Assembly (NCBI RefSeq): GCF_014204945.1
Contig: NZ_JACHMN010000002.1
Coordinates: 2,379,001 to 2,443,000, forward strand
Source of the DNA: Allocatelliglobosispora scoriae
Lineage (GTDB): Bacteria > Actinomycetota > Actinomycetes > Mycobacteriales > Micromonosporaceae
DNA: 64,000 nucleotides
Direction of reading: 5' to 3'
In this document: piece after piece, positions 16,938 to 26,647 of the stretch
Numbering within the stretch: position 1 is the stretch's first letter
Layout of the letters: each line of letters opens with the position of its first letter
The notes under the pieces: model-generated
What the model saw: the letters and a program-made list of their open reading frames with translations, nothing else
Database searches by the model: none
Told to the model about the DNA's origin: nothing
Position numbers and translations under genes: made by a program

Positions 16938-17993
16938 CTAGTCGATCGTCACGTTGGCGTTGTTGCAGTTGCCGAAGACGGTGTTCGGCGACTGCAGCGA
17001 AACGCCGGCCGCGATGACTCCGCCACCGATGGTGGAGCCACAGACCTGCCACGGCGCGATGTTGACCGAGGAGTTGTCGAGCACCGAGATGAGTGCCGTC
17101 GGGTCGTCCTGGTCGATCCACACGTTGGCGTTGTTGCAGTCCGAGAGGACCGTGTTCGGCGAGCTGGCCGAGGCCGCGACGGCGATGACGCCCATGCCGG
17201 CGGTCGAGGCGCAGACCTGCCAGCTCAGCGCCTGAGCCGCACTGCCGGTGCCGACCGACAGGAAGGTCATCGGCTCGACGTCCCACGGCGCGTCCCAGCC
17301 GCCGTGACGCGAGGCAGCCGCCGGAGCGGCCTTCGTCGCACCCCAGGTGTTGTAGCCACGGGTGGTCGCCGCCTTGACGGCCGGAACCTTCCGCAGTGCG
17401 GTCGCGTTCGCGACCTCCTCGAGGCTGGCGCTCTCCTCGTGGTGGGTGTTGTAGCCGTGGTCGTGCGTGATCACGATGTTGCTGTTGTCGCAAGAGCCCA
17501 GCACCGTGTTGGGCGACTGCAGCGCGGCACCAACGGCGATGACGCCGCCACCGATGACCGAGCCACAGGACTGCCACGACGCGACGGAGACCGCCGTGTC
17601 GCTGAGAACGCTGACGACGCCCGGGATGGTGTCCTGGCTCAGCTTGATGTTGGCGTTGGCGCAGTCACCAACGACCGTGTTCGGCGAGCTGGCTGCCACG
17701 CCTGCGGCGATGACGCCCCAGCCGCCGACGCCGCCACAGGCCTGCCACGAGGCTGCGGTCAGAGCGCTGCCCGTGCCGACCGAGAGCAGCGCCTGCTGCT
17801 CCTGGTCCCACGGCGCGTCCCAGCCGCCACGAGCGGTGCCGCCGCCGAGGAACTGGCTGCCCAGCGCCCGCATGGCCTGCGCCTTGTCCGCGGTGGGGGC
17901 GTGGCCATAGGTAGTGGCGGCGGCGGGCGCACCCATTGCCGCAACGGTCGCGAGCGCGCCAACGGCGACGGCCCCGGCCTTCTTGATCTGCAT
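16938..17993 (-). CDS. Secreted protein with four chaplin-like Cys-Cys repeats (B)
   Basis: 351 residues, paralogue of the neighbouring gene A. The first 20 residues are almost the same (MQIKKAGAVAVGALATVAAMG), giving a signal peptide cleaved near AAA-T. Four repeats contain SWQxC or PWQVC, then SPNTVxGDC/SDC/NC and a NANxxID/KL end. Repeats 1 and 3 are each preceded by GGWDAPWD, and a His-rich HDHGYNTHHEE segment lies in the middle, so the gene arose by internal duplication of a two-repeat unit. ATG 17993 has AAGGAG upstream. The promoter at 18068-18095 overlaps the Nudix stop codon. Function is not known; a hydrophobic surface coat role is inferred. Confidence 0.7.
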   Translation of the reverse strand: MQIKKAGAVAVGALATVAAMGAPAAATTYGHAPTADKAQAMRALGSQFLGGGTARGGWDAPWDQEQQALLSVGTGSALTAASWQACGGVGGWGVIAAGVAASSPNTVVGDCANANIKLSQDTIPGVVSVLSDTAVSVASWQSCGSVIGGGVIAVGAALQSPNTVLGSCDNSNIVITHDHGYNTHHEESASLEEVANATALRKVPAVKAATTRGYNTWGATKAAPAAASRHGGWDAPWDVEPMTFLSVGTGSAAQALSWQVCASTAGMGVIAVAASASSPNTVLSDCNNANVWIDQDDPTALISVLDNSSVNIAPWQVCGSTIGGGVIAAGVSLQSPNTVFGNCNNANVTID

Positions 17994-18067
17994 TGTCACT
18001 CCTTGTGCACATAGGACCGCCCTCGACCCGGTCATATCGGACGAAAGCGGCAAACACTGCACTTTGG

Positions 18068-18095
18068 GTAACGATGAGTTCAGAACCCCGTTACT
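18068..18095 (-). promoter_or_regulatory. Putative ECF-type promoter of chaplin-like gene B
   Basis: Minus strand AGTAAC (18095-18090), 16 bases, CGTTAC (18073-18068), then GCAGTGTT. Matches the promoter of gene A in both hexamers, spacer length and distance to the start codon, while the spacer sequence differs apart from the three bases CAT just before CGTTAC. The -35 hexamer contains the TAA stop of the Nudix gene. Confidence 0.65.
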
Positions 18096-18621
18096 CTCTG
18101 CGTGATCCTTTTTTGACCGTCGCACCGGCGACCATCGCCGCCGCGTCGCGCAGGGCGCGGTCCATGGTGCGGAAGGCCATCGCGGGCGGAGCGGCGAGCG
18201 GCAGCCACGACATCTCCGACGCCTCATCCGGGTCCAGCGTGATCGTCTCCCCCGGTGCCAGGGTCGCCAGCCAGAACGAGTCCAGCACCGGCAGCAGCTC
18301 GTCCTGGTAGAGGTACTCCCCCACGTACATGCCGACGAAGTCATGCAGGACCACCGCGGCGCCGAGCTCCTCGCGGCCCTCGCGCATCGCGGCGTCGAAG
18401 GGGGCTTCGAAGCCGTCGCAGAAGCCGCCGGGCAGCTCCCAGAGGCCCCGCTGAGGCTCGCGGGCGCGCAGCAACGACAGGAAGCACCCGGCGCCGTCCA
18501 GCAGGATCAGCGAGCCCGTGGGCCTGGCGTTGAGAAACATCCAGTAACCGCAGAGCGCGCAGGAGGCCGGCAGCTCAGCCCCGACCGACCCGCCGCACCG
18601 CGAGCAGAAGTTGACCCTCAC
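18091..18621 (-). CDS. Nudix hydrolase with N-terminal zinc ribbon
   Basis: 176 residues. The Nudix box G-x5-E-x7-REUxEExGU is seen as GGFCDGFEAPFDAAMREGREELG (written here only as the family motif, about residues 65-87). An N-terminal CSRC...CALC pair (residues 6-24) forms a zinc ribbon as in NudC-like members, but this protein is shorter than NudC. It hydrolyses some nucleoside diphosphate derivative; the substrate is not predictable. The GTG start is seven bases after the lepA stop, so it is probably cotranscribed with lepA. Confidence 0.88.
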   Translation of the reverse strand: MRVNFCSRCGGSVGAELPASCALCGYWMFLNARPTGSLILLDGAGCFLSLLRAREPQRGLWELPGGFCDGFEAPFDAAMREGREELGAAVVLHDFVGMYVGEYLYQDELLPVLDSFWLATLAPGETITLDPDEASEMSWLPLAAPPAMAFRTMDRALRDAAAMVAGATVKKGSRRE

Positions 18622-18628
18622 ACCAACC

Positions 18629-20503
<1,875 letters not shown>

Positions 20504-20711
20504 GGGGTGTCCGTTTCGTCGTCTTCTAACTCGTCAGGCGCGCCGTCGGCGCGACCTACATCGTCCCATAGTCTCCGGCGCGCCCTGCGGGGCTTCGGTC
20601 GCTGCGCTCCCTGCACTCCTCGTGCCAGCGCCACAGTCCCCGGCGCGTCCTGCGGGGCTTACTCCCGATATCGGTTGCCACGGCATCACCCGGTCGTCGA
20701 CCCTTTCAGGC

Positions 20712-21641
20712 ATGACGGGGATCCCTTACACGCGTACCGCCCAGCGCCCCTCGTGGGAGTCCCTGCCGCAGGCGCTGCGCGATGCCGTCACCGCGCGGCT
20801 CGGCGCCCCGGTGGTCACCGCCCGCTCGGCGGGCGGCGGCTTCACCCCCGGCTTCGCCGCAACCCTGACCACCGCGGATGGTCGCGCTCATTTCGTCAAG
20901 GCAGCGCCGCTCGACTCCGACATCTCCGGCTGGTACGCCACCGAAGCCCGCATCACCGCCGCGCTCCCGGCGAGCATCCCCACCGCCCGGCTCCGCTGGA
21001 CCGCCGAGCTCGCCGATCACCGGGTCCTCTGCCTCGACGCCATCGACGGCGCGATGCCCTCGCTGCCGTGGCAGCCCGCCCAGCTCGCCGCCGCCCTCGA
21101 CGCCCAAGCGGTGATCGCCGAGGCTTTCGCGGCGGTCCCGGCCGAGCTGGAGCCGCTGGTGACGACCTCGTGGGCGGAGCGGATGACCGGCACGCTGGAC
21201 CGCTGGCGCGACCCGGCCGGACCACCCGCCGCCGCGCCCGCCTGGGCGCTCGCCCGAGCCGACGAGCTGGCCGAGTTGGAGGGCGTGTTCTGGAACTTCG
21301 CCACGACCGCCGCCGGGCTGATCCACTGTGATCTGCGACTCGACAATGTCGTCATCGACGCGGCCGGGAAGGCCTGGGTCTGCGACTGGAACTTCCTCAC
21401 CCGCGGCCCGGCGCTCCTGGACGCGATCTCCCTGCTTCTGACCGCGGTCCCCGACCACGACGTCGACGCCCTGGTCGCCGGGGAGGATCCGGTTCTGGTG
21501 GACGGTGCACTGGTCGCGTTCTCCGGGTACTACCTGACGGCAGGCGCCCGCGAGGAGATCCCCACGTCGCCGCACGTCCGTTCCCACCAGCGCTACTACG
21601 CGGAGCTGGCGCTGAGGTGGTTGTCCGCGCGGCGCCCCTGA
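20712..21641 (+). CDS. Aminoglycoside phosphotransferase-like kinase
   Basis: 309 residues. The kinase catalytic loop is IHCDLRLDNVV (about residue 204-214) and the metal-binding loop is VCDWNF (about 223), the Brenner-type motifs of the APH/choline-kinase fold. The N-terminal GGGFTPGFAATL (about 39-50) is the nucleotide loop. Such kinases act on small hydroxylated compounds or antibiotics; resistance cannot be claimed from sequence. ATG 20712 is chosen; the open frame extends far upstream over lepA but has no coding character there. It is divergent from lepA. Confidence 0.82.
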   Translation: MTGIPYTRTAQRPSWESLPQALRDAVTARLGAPVVTARSAGGGFTPGFAATLTTADGRAHFVKAAPLDSDISGWYATEARITAALPASIPTARLRWTAELADHRVLCLDAIDGAMPSLPWQPAQLAAALDAQAVIAEAFAAVPAELEPLVTTSWAERMTGTLDRWRDPAGPPAAAPAWALARADELAELEGVFWNFATTAAGLIHCDLRLDNVVIDAAGKAWVCDWNFLTRGPALLDAISLLLTAVPDHDVDALVAGEDPVLVDGALVAFSGYYLTAGAREEIPTSPHVRSHQRYYAELALRWLSARRP

Positions 21642-21684
21642 ACTTTAATGCCGGACACGCCGCCGCAGCCTCTCGCGCTGCGCA

Positions 21685-22059
21685 TGATCGCGTTGTTTCC
21701 GCGAAACTGTCCCCTCAACACCGAGCGGAGGGCGTTGTTTCCGGGAAGCAACGCGATCAAGCGTTCCACGCTCACCCCACCGCAGCCGCCGCGACAGGCT
21801 CGCCTACCCGGACTGCCCCCGCTGGCTTGCGCCACGGGCGGAGCGCAGCGTGCTTGATCGCGCTGTTTCCCGGAAGCAAGCCCTTCAACGCCGGGGTGAA
21901 GGGGCTGTTCCGGCAAGCAGCGCGATCAAGCACGCAAGGAGAGCGCCCCGCCACGCTCACCTGATCTGAGCGCAGCGAGCATGATCGCGTTACTTCCCGG
22001 AAGCTGGCCGGTCGGCGACGGGGTGAGGGGACTGTTTCCCGGAAACACTGTGATCATGC
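21685..22059. repeat. Cluster of three imperfect inverted repeats, family E
   Basis: Three units lie in the non-coding gap between the APH-like gene and rpsT: 21685-21759, 21851-21932 and 21979-22059. Each has outer arms that read TGATCGCGTTGTTTCCCGGAA or a close variant and its reverse complement, so six half-sites exist. Arms differ from each other at a few positions. Each half-site has an inner TTTCC(C/G)(G/C)GAA dyad. The whole 21642-22100 gap shows no coding bias and no other feature apart from these repeats. Confidence 0.8.
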
Positions 22060-22100
22060 GCGCCGAGTAGGGTGGCCACAGGGCGGGCGCGGGGGCCGTT

Positions 22101-22130
22101 TTGGCTGTCCGGGGCCCGGCCTGGTAATCT
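22101..22130 (+). promoter_or_regulatory. Putative rpsT promoter
   Basis: TTGGCT (22101-22106), 18 bases, TAATCT (22125-22130), similar to a vegetative-type -35/-10 pair. It is 76 bases before the rpsT start and downstream of the family E repeats. Confidence 0.5.
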
Positions 22131-22205
22131 GGCACGTCGCGGCTGGTGGTCAAACGCCGGCCCATTCCTAGCAATCACCCGAAACGAGCAGGACGAGGCT
22201 GTCGC

Positions 22206-22469
22206 GTGGCGAACATCAAGTCCCAGATCAAGCGCAACCGGCAGAACGAAAAGGCCCGGCTGCGCAACAAGTCGGTCAAGTCGTCGCTGAAGACCGCCAT
22301 CCGCAAGTTCAACGAGGCTTTCGCGGCGGGCGACGCCGAGCTGGCCAACACGCTTCAGCGTGATGCCGCTCGTGCACTCGACAAGGCCGCGAGCAAGGGC
22401 GTCATTCACAAGAACCAGGCGGCCAACCGTAAGTCGGCCATCGCCAAGAAGGTCGCCACTCCCGCCTGA
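22206..22469 (+). CDS. rpsT: 30S ribosomal protein S20
   Basis: 87 residues, usual S20 size. The sequence [20 protein letters not shown] with Lys/Arg-rich helices and the ending [16 protein letters not shown] is typical. S20 binds 16S rRNA early in 30S assembly. I chose GTG 22206; the open frame runs 20 codons further upstream without homology. The gene is monocistronic, with its own promoter candidate and a hairpin after it. The divergent order rpsT/holA is common in bacteria. Confidence 0.96.
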   Translation: MANIKSQIKRNRQNEKARLRNKSVKSSLKTAIRKFNEAFAAGDAELANTLQRDAARALDKAASKGVIHKNQAANRKSAIAKKVATPA

Positions 22470-22480
22470 ACAGGCATTTC

Positions 22481-22516
22481 GATGCCCGGGCCACGCTCAG
22501 CGTGATCCCGGGCATC
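22481..22516 (+). terminator. rpsT terminator hairpin
   Basis: GATGCCCGGG and CCCGGGCATC arms (22481-22490 and 22507-22516), extended by an inner CACGCT/AGCGTG pairing, 11 bases after the rpsT stop. Confidence 0.8.
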
Positions 22517-22550
22517 GGCGTTTCCCGACGCGCCCCCGGACGGGGAGGGC

Positions 22551-23147
22551 TCACTCGTAGCGGTACATCGCCGACTGGCGTGCCCGCTGTGCGGGATCGA
22601 GCGCCTCCAGCGGCTCATTGCGCTGGCGGGTGGGGCGCGAGGACTCCTCGTACTCGAAGGAGTCAGGATCGGCCTCGTCCTCCCGGTAGTCGGTGACTCC
22701 GCGATCGTCGTAGGCTGCCGCGCCGTTGTCGTGCTCTCCAGCACCGCCGTCAAAGTCGTCAGCAGCATTGTCGTAGTCGGGGACGACTCGGGAGGTGACG
22801 ACGACCGCACGACCGGTCGCCGAGCGGTTACGCGGAGCGCGGACCTTCGGCACCGAGGGAGTCGACGTCGAGGGAGCACCCGCACCGGCTATCACGTCGT
22901 TGATCTTCACCATCACGGCGATCGCCAGCGGCAGCACTCCCACCGCGATCCAGTCGACGAGCTCCGCCAACGCGAGCAGCACCGCGAGCGCCACCGAGCC
23001 CTCGAAGAAGAAGAAGCACATCACGCCGCTGGGCCGGATGTGCTTGAGCTTCAACACCCGAGCGTAGAGCGGCTGCTGGCGCACCGCACCGGCATTGCCC
23101 GCCGCTCGCCGTGCTGCTCGTGCCTGGGATGATCGAATCTCGCTCAT
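22551..23147 (-). CDS. Membrane protein of unknown function coupled to holA
   Basis: 198 residues. A basic N-terminus (about 1-35, with ARAARRAAGNAG) precedes two close hydrophobic segments (about 40-58 and 60-85), then a long acidic, Asp/Tyr-rich and low-complexity C-terminal tail. I do not recognise a family. The ATG overlaps the holA stop as ATGA, so translation is coupled to the DNA polymerase III delta subunit. The hydrophobic part contains a run of four Phe (CFFFFEG). Whether it works in replication or is just cotranscribed cannot be told. Confidence 0.65.
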   Translation of the reverse strand: MSEIRSSQARAARRAAGNAGAVRQQPLYARVLKLKHIRPSGVMCFFFFEGSVALAVLLALAELVDWIAVGVLPLAIAVMVKINDVIAGAGAPSTSTPSVPKVRAPRNRSATGRAVVVTSRVVPDYDNAADDFDGGAGEHDNGAAAYDDRGVTDYREDEADPDSFEYEESSRPTRQRNEPLEALDPAQRARQSAMYRYE

Positions 23148-24106
23148 CGCCCGCCTCCCGCCTTCGCTGAGGCCACCGCCACAACCGCCCGCTCCAGCGC
23201 GTATCCCCGGTCGTCCGAGGCGCCCTTGACCGCCGCGTTGCATTCGGCCGCCGCCGTCATCGCATCCACCAGGCCCTCCGGACTCCAGCCCCGGGCGACC
23301 CTCTGCGCCTTCTCCACCTTCCAGGCGGGCATGCCGAGCCCGCTGGCCAGTTGATAAGCGTTGCCTCGCCCGGCCGACGCGACCCGCGCGATCGTCCGAA
23401 CACCGTCGGCCAGCGCGTCCGCGATCGGCACTGGATCGACCCCCGTCGCCAGCGCCCAACGCAAAGCTTCCAACGCTGCGGGGACGTCTCCGGCAACGGC
23501 TGCGTCGGCAACGGCGAATCCGCTCACCTCCGCGCGACCCCGGTAGTAACGCTGGACCGTCGCGATCTCGATGTGGCCATCGGTGTCCGCCATGAGCTGC
23601 GCGGCGGCTGCGGCCAGCTCGCGGAGGTCGTTGCCGACCGCGTCGAGCAGGGCTTCAGCGGCATCGCCGGAGCATTTGCCGCCGAGTCGCCGGATCTCAC
23701 CGCGGATGAACTCGACCTTGTCGCCGTGGCGGGACAGCTTCGCGGCGGGCAGGACGGTGACACCGGCCTTCTGCAGTCCGTCGGCGAACGCCTTTCCCTT
23801 GACGCCGCCGGCATGGCAGACGACCAGGGTCACCTCGGGGTCCGGCGCCGCGACATAGGCCATGACGGCCGTGACCAGCTCCTTCTTGGCGTCCTGGGCG
23901 CTGCGGAGAACCGCGACCCGGCGCCCGCCGAACAGCGACGGGCTCAGCATCTCGGCCAGCTCGCCAGGGTGCGTGCTGCTCGCCTCGAACTCACGAACGT
24001 CAGCGACCGGGTCGGCGGCGCGAGCAGCGGCTGCCGTCTCCGCCACCGCACGGGCGACCAGCAGCTCCTCATCGCCGAGCACGAGGAGTAAAGCGGGGGG
24101 ATTCAC
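23144..24106 (-). CDS. holA: DNA polymerase III subunit delta
   Basis: 320 residues. The delta subunit is the wrench of the clamp loader that opens the beta clamp. The N-terminal LVLGDEELLVARAV (about residues 8-21), SLFGGRRVAVL (about 56-66) and the later AVGNDLRELAAAAAQL (about 152-167) are typical of HolA. The start is GTG 24106. It lies 63 bases after comEC, an arrangement conserved from actinobacteria to firmicutes, and overlaps the membrane-protein gene at its 3' end. Confidence 0.93.
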   Translation of the reverse strand: MNPPALLLVLGDEELLVARAVAETAAAARAADPVADVREFEASSTHPGELAEMLSPSLFGGRRVAVLRSAQDAKKELVTAVMAYVAAPDPEVTLVVCHAGGVKGKAFADGLQKAGVTVLPAAKLSRHGDKVEFIRGEIRRLGGKCSGDAAEALLDAVGNDLRELAAAAAQLMADTDGHIEIATVQRYYRGRAEVSGFAVADAAVAGDVPAALEALRWALATGVDPVPIADALADGVRTIARVASAGRGNAYQLASGLGMPAWKVEKAQRVARGWSPEGLVDAMTAAAECNAAVKGASDDRGYALERAVVAVASAKAGGGR

Positions 24107-24169
24107 TGAGTAATCGTCGCACGAGGACCCGACACACCACGAGCGGTCACTCCTATGGGTCGCTGAGAC

Positions 24170-26647
24170 CTATCCATGGGTCACCACGCCCAGTTGCCCG
24201 GTGACCAGCCGGACCACCGCGATGTCTCCGTCGAGGTCGGTCCGGACGACGCGCGCACCGGCCCTGGTGAGACGGGTGAGCAGTGCCACGTTCGGGTGCC
24301 CGTAGTCGTTGCCGGTGCCGACGCTGACCAGCGCCACTCGGGGCGCCGAGGCGTCGAGCAGCTCCGGTGACTGGAATGCCGACCCGTGATGTGCCGTCTT
24401 CAACACGTCCACCCGGCCGACCACGCCGACCAGCTCCTCCTGCTCCTCGGTCTCGGCGTCCCCGGTGAGCAGGATGCCCACCCCGGCGACCGTGGCGTGC
24501 ACGACGAGGGAGTTGTTGTTGGGGTCCGATCTGGTCCCGTGCAGCGGGACGACCGGGCCGACGACCCGCAGCGTCACCTCGCCGACGGTCAGCACCTCCC
24601 CCGCCACCCCGACGCGCAGGGCGGCCCCGCCGGCCGCAGCGGCACGGGCCACCGACTCCCGGCCCTCGACCGGTTCCGGCCAGCCGGTGGTGAGCACGGC
24701 ACTCACTCGGCGACCGGCGAAGACACCGGCGATGCCACCGATGTGATCGAGGTGGAAATGGCTGACTATCAGCAGCGGGACTTCGGTGATGTCGAGCGCG
24801 TCGAGGCAGCTCTCGACGGCGGCCCGGTCCGGTCCGGCGTCGATCACGATCGCCCGGCCGGGTCCGGCGGGCAGCACCAGTGCGTCACCCTGACCGACGT
24901 CACACGCGACGACCACCCATCCCTCGGGTGGCCAACCGGGTGCCAGCAACCGGATCGGCAGCGCGCCCACGACACCGGCGAGGAGCACCACAACGGCGAG
25001 GCGGCGCAGGATCCGGTGCCGGAAGCCCAGCATCGCCAGGACCGTGACACCGGCGAGGAGCAGCGCGCCCGGCGTACCGTCGGGCCACGGCACGAGGCCG
25101 CCGGGCACGTCCGCGCCGGTGCCCGCCACCAGCACCAGCCCCCAGCACGGCCACCCGCCCAGCCAGGCGACGAAGGCCGCGCCCGTCGGCCAGACCGTCG
25201 AGAGCGCCGCCGCGGCGACACCGAGCACCGTGGCCGGTGCGATCGCCATCGTGGCGATCAGGTTGGCGGGAATCGCGACGAGGCTGACCGAGGCGGAGAT
25301 CGCGGCGACCACCGGCGCGCACGCCACCTGGGCCGCGGCGGGCACGGCGACCGCCTCTGCGACGGCTCGCGGCCAGCGCCGTGCCACGAGGGCATCCCGC
25401 CAGCCCGGCGCGATCAGCAGGATTCCCGCCGTCGCGCAGACACTCAGGGCGAATCCGGCATCGGCCGCGAGCTCCGGGTCGGCCACGATCAGCAGGGTGA
25501 TCGTGGCGGCCAGGGCCGGTAACGCCGCCCTGTTGCGCCCGCTGGAGAGCGCTATCAGCGCCAGGCCGCCCATCACGGCAGCTCGCAGCACACTCGGTGA
25601 CGGCCGAGCGAGGATGACGAAGCCGACGACACCGATGGCGCAGATCATCGCGGTCAGCGCCGGACCGGCTCGGCACCAGCGGGCGAGCAGGAGCAGCGCG
25701 CCCACCACGATCGCGACGTTGCTGCCGCTGACTGCGGTGAGGTGGGTCATTCCGGTGTCGACGAAGTCCTGCGCGACCTCCGGGGAGAGCCGCGAGACGT
25801 CACCGACCACGAGCCCGGGAAGCAGGCCGCCCGGCCGCGGATCCAGCCCCGCACAGGCCTGGCGGAGCCCTTCCCGCAACCCTCCTGCCGCCCGCTGCAC
25901 CCATGGCGCCGCGCCCATCAGCATCGGTTCGGCGGAGACGGTCACGACGGCGGCGCGCAGGTCGCCTCCGCGTGCGGCACCGAGGCGACCGGTGGTACGC
26001 ACCCGCTGGCCGGGCAGCAGGCCCTCCCAGCGCGGATCCGTCGCCAGCAGCAGGACACTGGCTGCGATCCGCAGCGGCGGACGGTCCGGTGGCTCGACGA
26101 CGACCAGGCGCGCGGGAACGGCCCAGCTCGCCTGCCGACCCGCCGTGAGATGCGGATCGTCGGAGACGACGAGCTCCAGACCGACCGTCGCCCGGGTCGA
26201 GATCAGCTCGTGGAGCGCGGGCGAGTCGCGGGTGACGAGTCGCGCACCGGTCGCGACGGCGCCGATCACCAGACCCAACAGCGCGGCCGCGGCGATGGAA
26301 TGCCAGCCGCCCGGACCCGCACCGACGGCGGGCTCCGCGCTCTCGAGTCCGCTCGGGGCGTCCGCCAACGAGCGCTCGGCGGCGTTGCTCGTCGCCGTGG
26401 GTGCAGAACGCGCACGCGGCGGCACCGGGCGCCCTGCCGGCCACCCGCCGACGGACCTTCTCCCTCTCCGCGAGGTCGTCGGCCGAGCCGCGAAGCGCCA
26501 CTGCCACCAGCCGATGACGCCTGCCGAGGCACCCGCGACCCCCGCACCGGCGAAGGCGGCCCACGCGGTGCCGTGCAGCGCCGCGTAGCCGCCGATCCAC
26601 GCACCCAGCGCGATCGGTGCGAGCCGCAGATCGAGCCCGCCCGTCAC
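24170..26647 (-). CDS. comEC: ComEC/Rec2-type DNA uptake channel protein
   Basis: 825 residues. It has an N-terminal hydrophobic region, an OB-like soluble segment (about 90-230), the ComEC competence domain with about eight to ten transmembrane helices (GMTHLTAVSGSNVAI near residue 300 is the family signature) and a C-terminal metallo-beta-lactamase domain with SHFHLDHIGG (about 620-630). In competent bacteria ComEC forms the inner-membrane channel for single-stranded DNA. The GTG start overlaps the comEA stop (GTGA). No pilus or ComF genes are in view, so natural competence is not established. Confidence 0.92.
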   Translation of the reverse strand: MTGGLDLRLAPIALGAWIGGYAALHGTAWAAFAGAGVAGASAGVIGWWQWRFAARPTTSRRGRRSVGGWPAGRPVPPRARSAPTATSNAAERSLADAPSGLESAEPAVGAGPGGWHSIAAAALLGLVIGAVATGARLVTRDSPALHELISTRATVGLELVVSDDPHLTAGRQASWAVPARLVVVEPPDRPPLRIAASVLLLATDPRWEGLLPGQRVRTTGRLGAARGGDLRAAVVTVSAEPMLMGAAPWVQRAAGGLREGLRQACAGLDPRPGGLLPGLVVGDVSRLSPEVAQDFVDTGMTHLTAVSGSNVAIVVGALLLLARWCRAGPALTAMICAIGVVGFVILARPSPSVLRAAVMGGLALIALSSGRNRAALPALAATITLLIVADPELAADAGFALSVCATAGILLIAPGWRDALVARRWPRAVAEAVAVPAAAQVACAPVVAAISASVSLVAIPANLIATMAIAPATVLGVAAAALSTVWPTGAAFVAWLGGWPCWGLVLVAGTGADVPGGLVPWPDGTPGALLLAGVTVLAMLGFRHRILRRLAVVVLLAGVVGALPIRLLAPGWPPEGWVVVACDVGQGDALVLPAGPGRAIVIDAGPDRAAVESCLDALDITEVPLLIVSHFHLDHIGGIAGVFAGRRVSAVLTTGWPEPVEGRESVARAAAAGGAALRVGVAGEVLTVGEVTLRVVGPVVPLHGTRSDPNNNSLVVHATVAGVGILLTGDAETEEQEELVGVVGRVDVLKTAHHGSAFQSPELLDASAPRVALVSVGTGNDYGHPNVALLTRLTRAGARVVRTDLDGDIAVVRLVTGQLGVVTHG

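Noticed and set aside
20712-21641. Aminoglycoside resistance gene
   Set aside because: The fold motifs are those of APH-like kinases in general; sequence gives no basis for a resistance claim.
21642-22100. Short open frames in the gap before rpsT
   Set aside because: They are made mostly of the repeat half-sites, overlap on both strands and show no coding bias.
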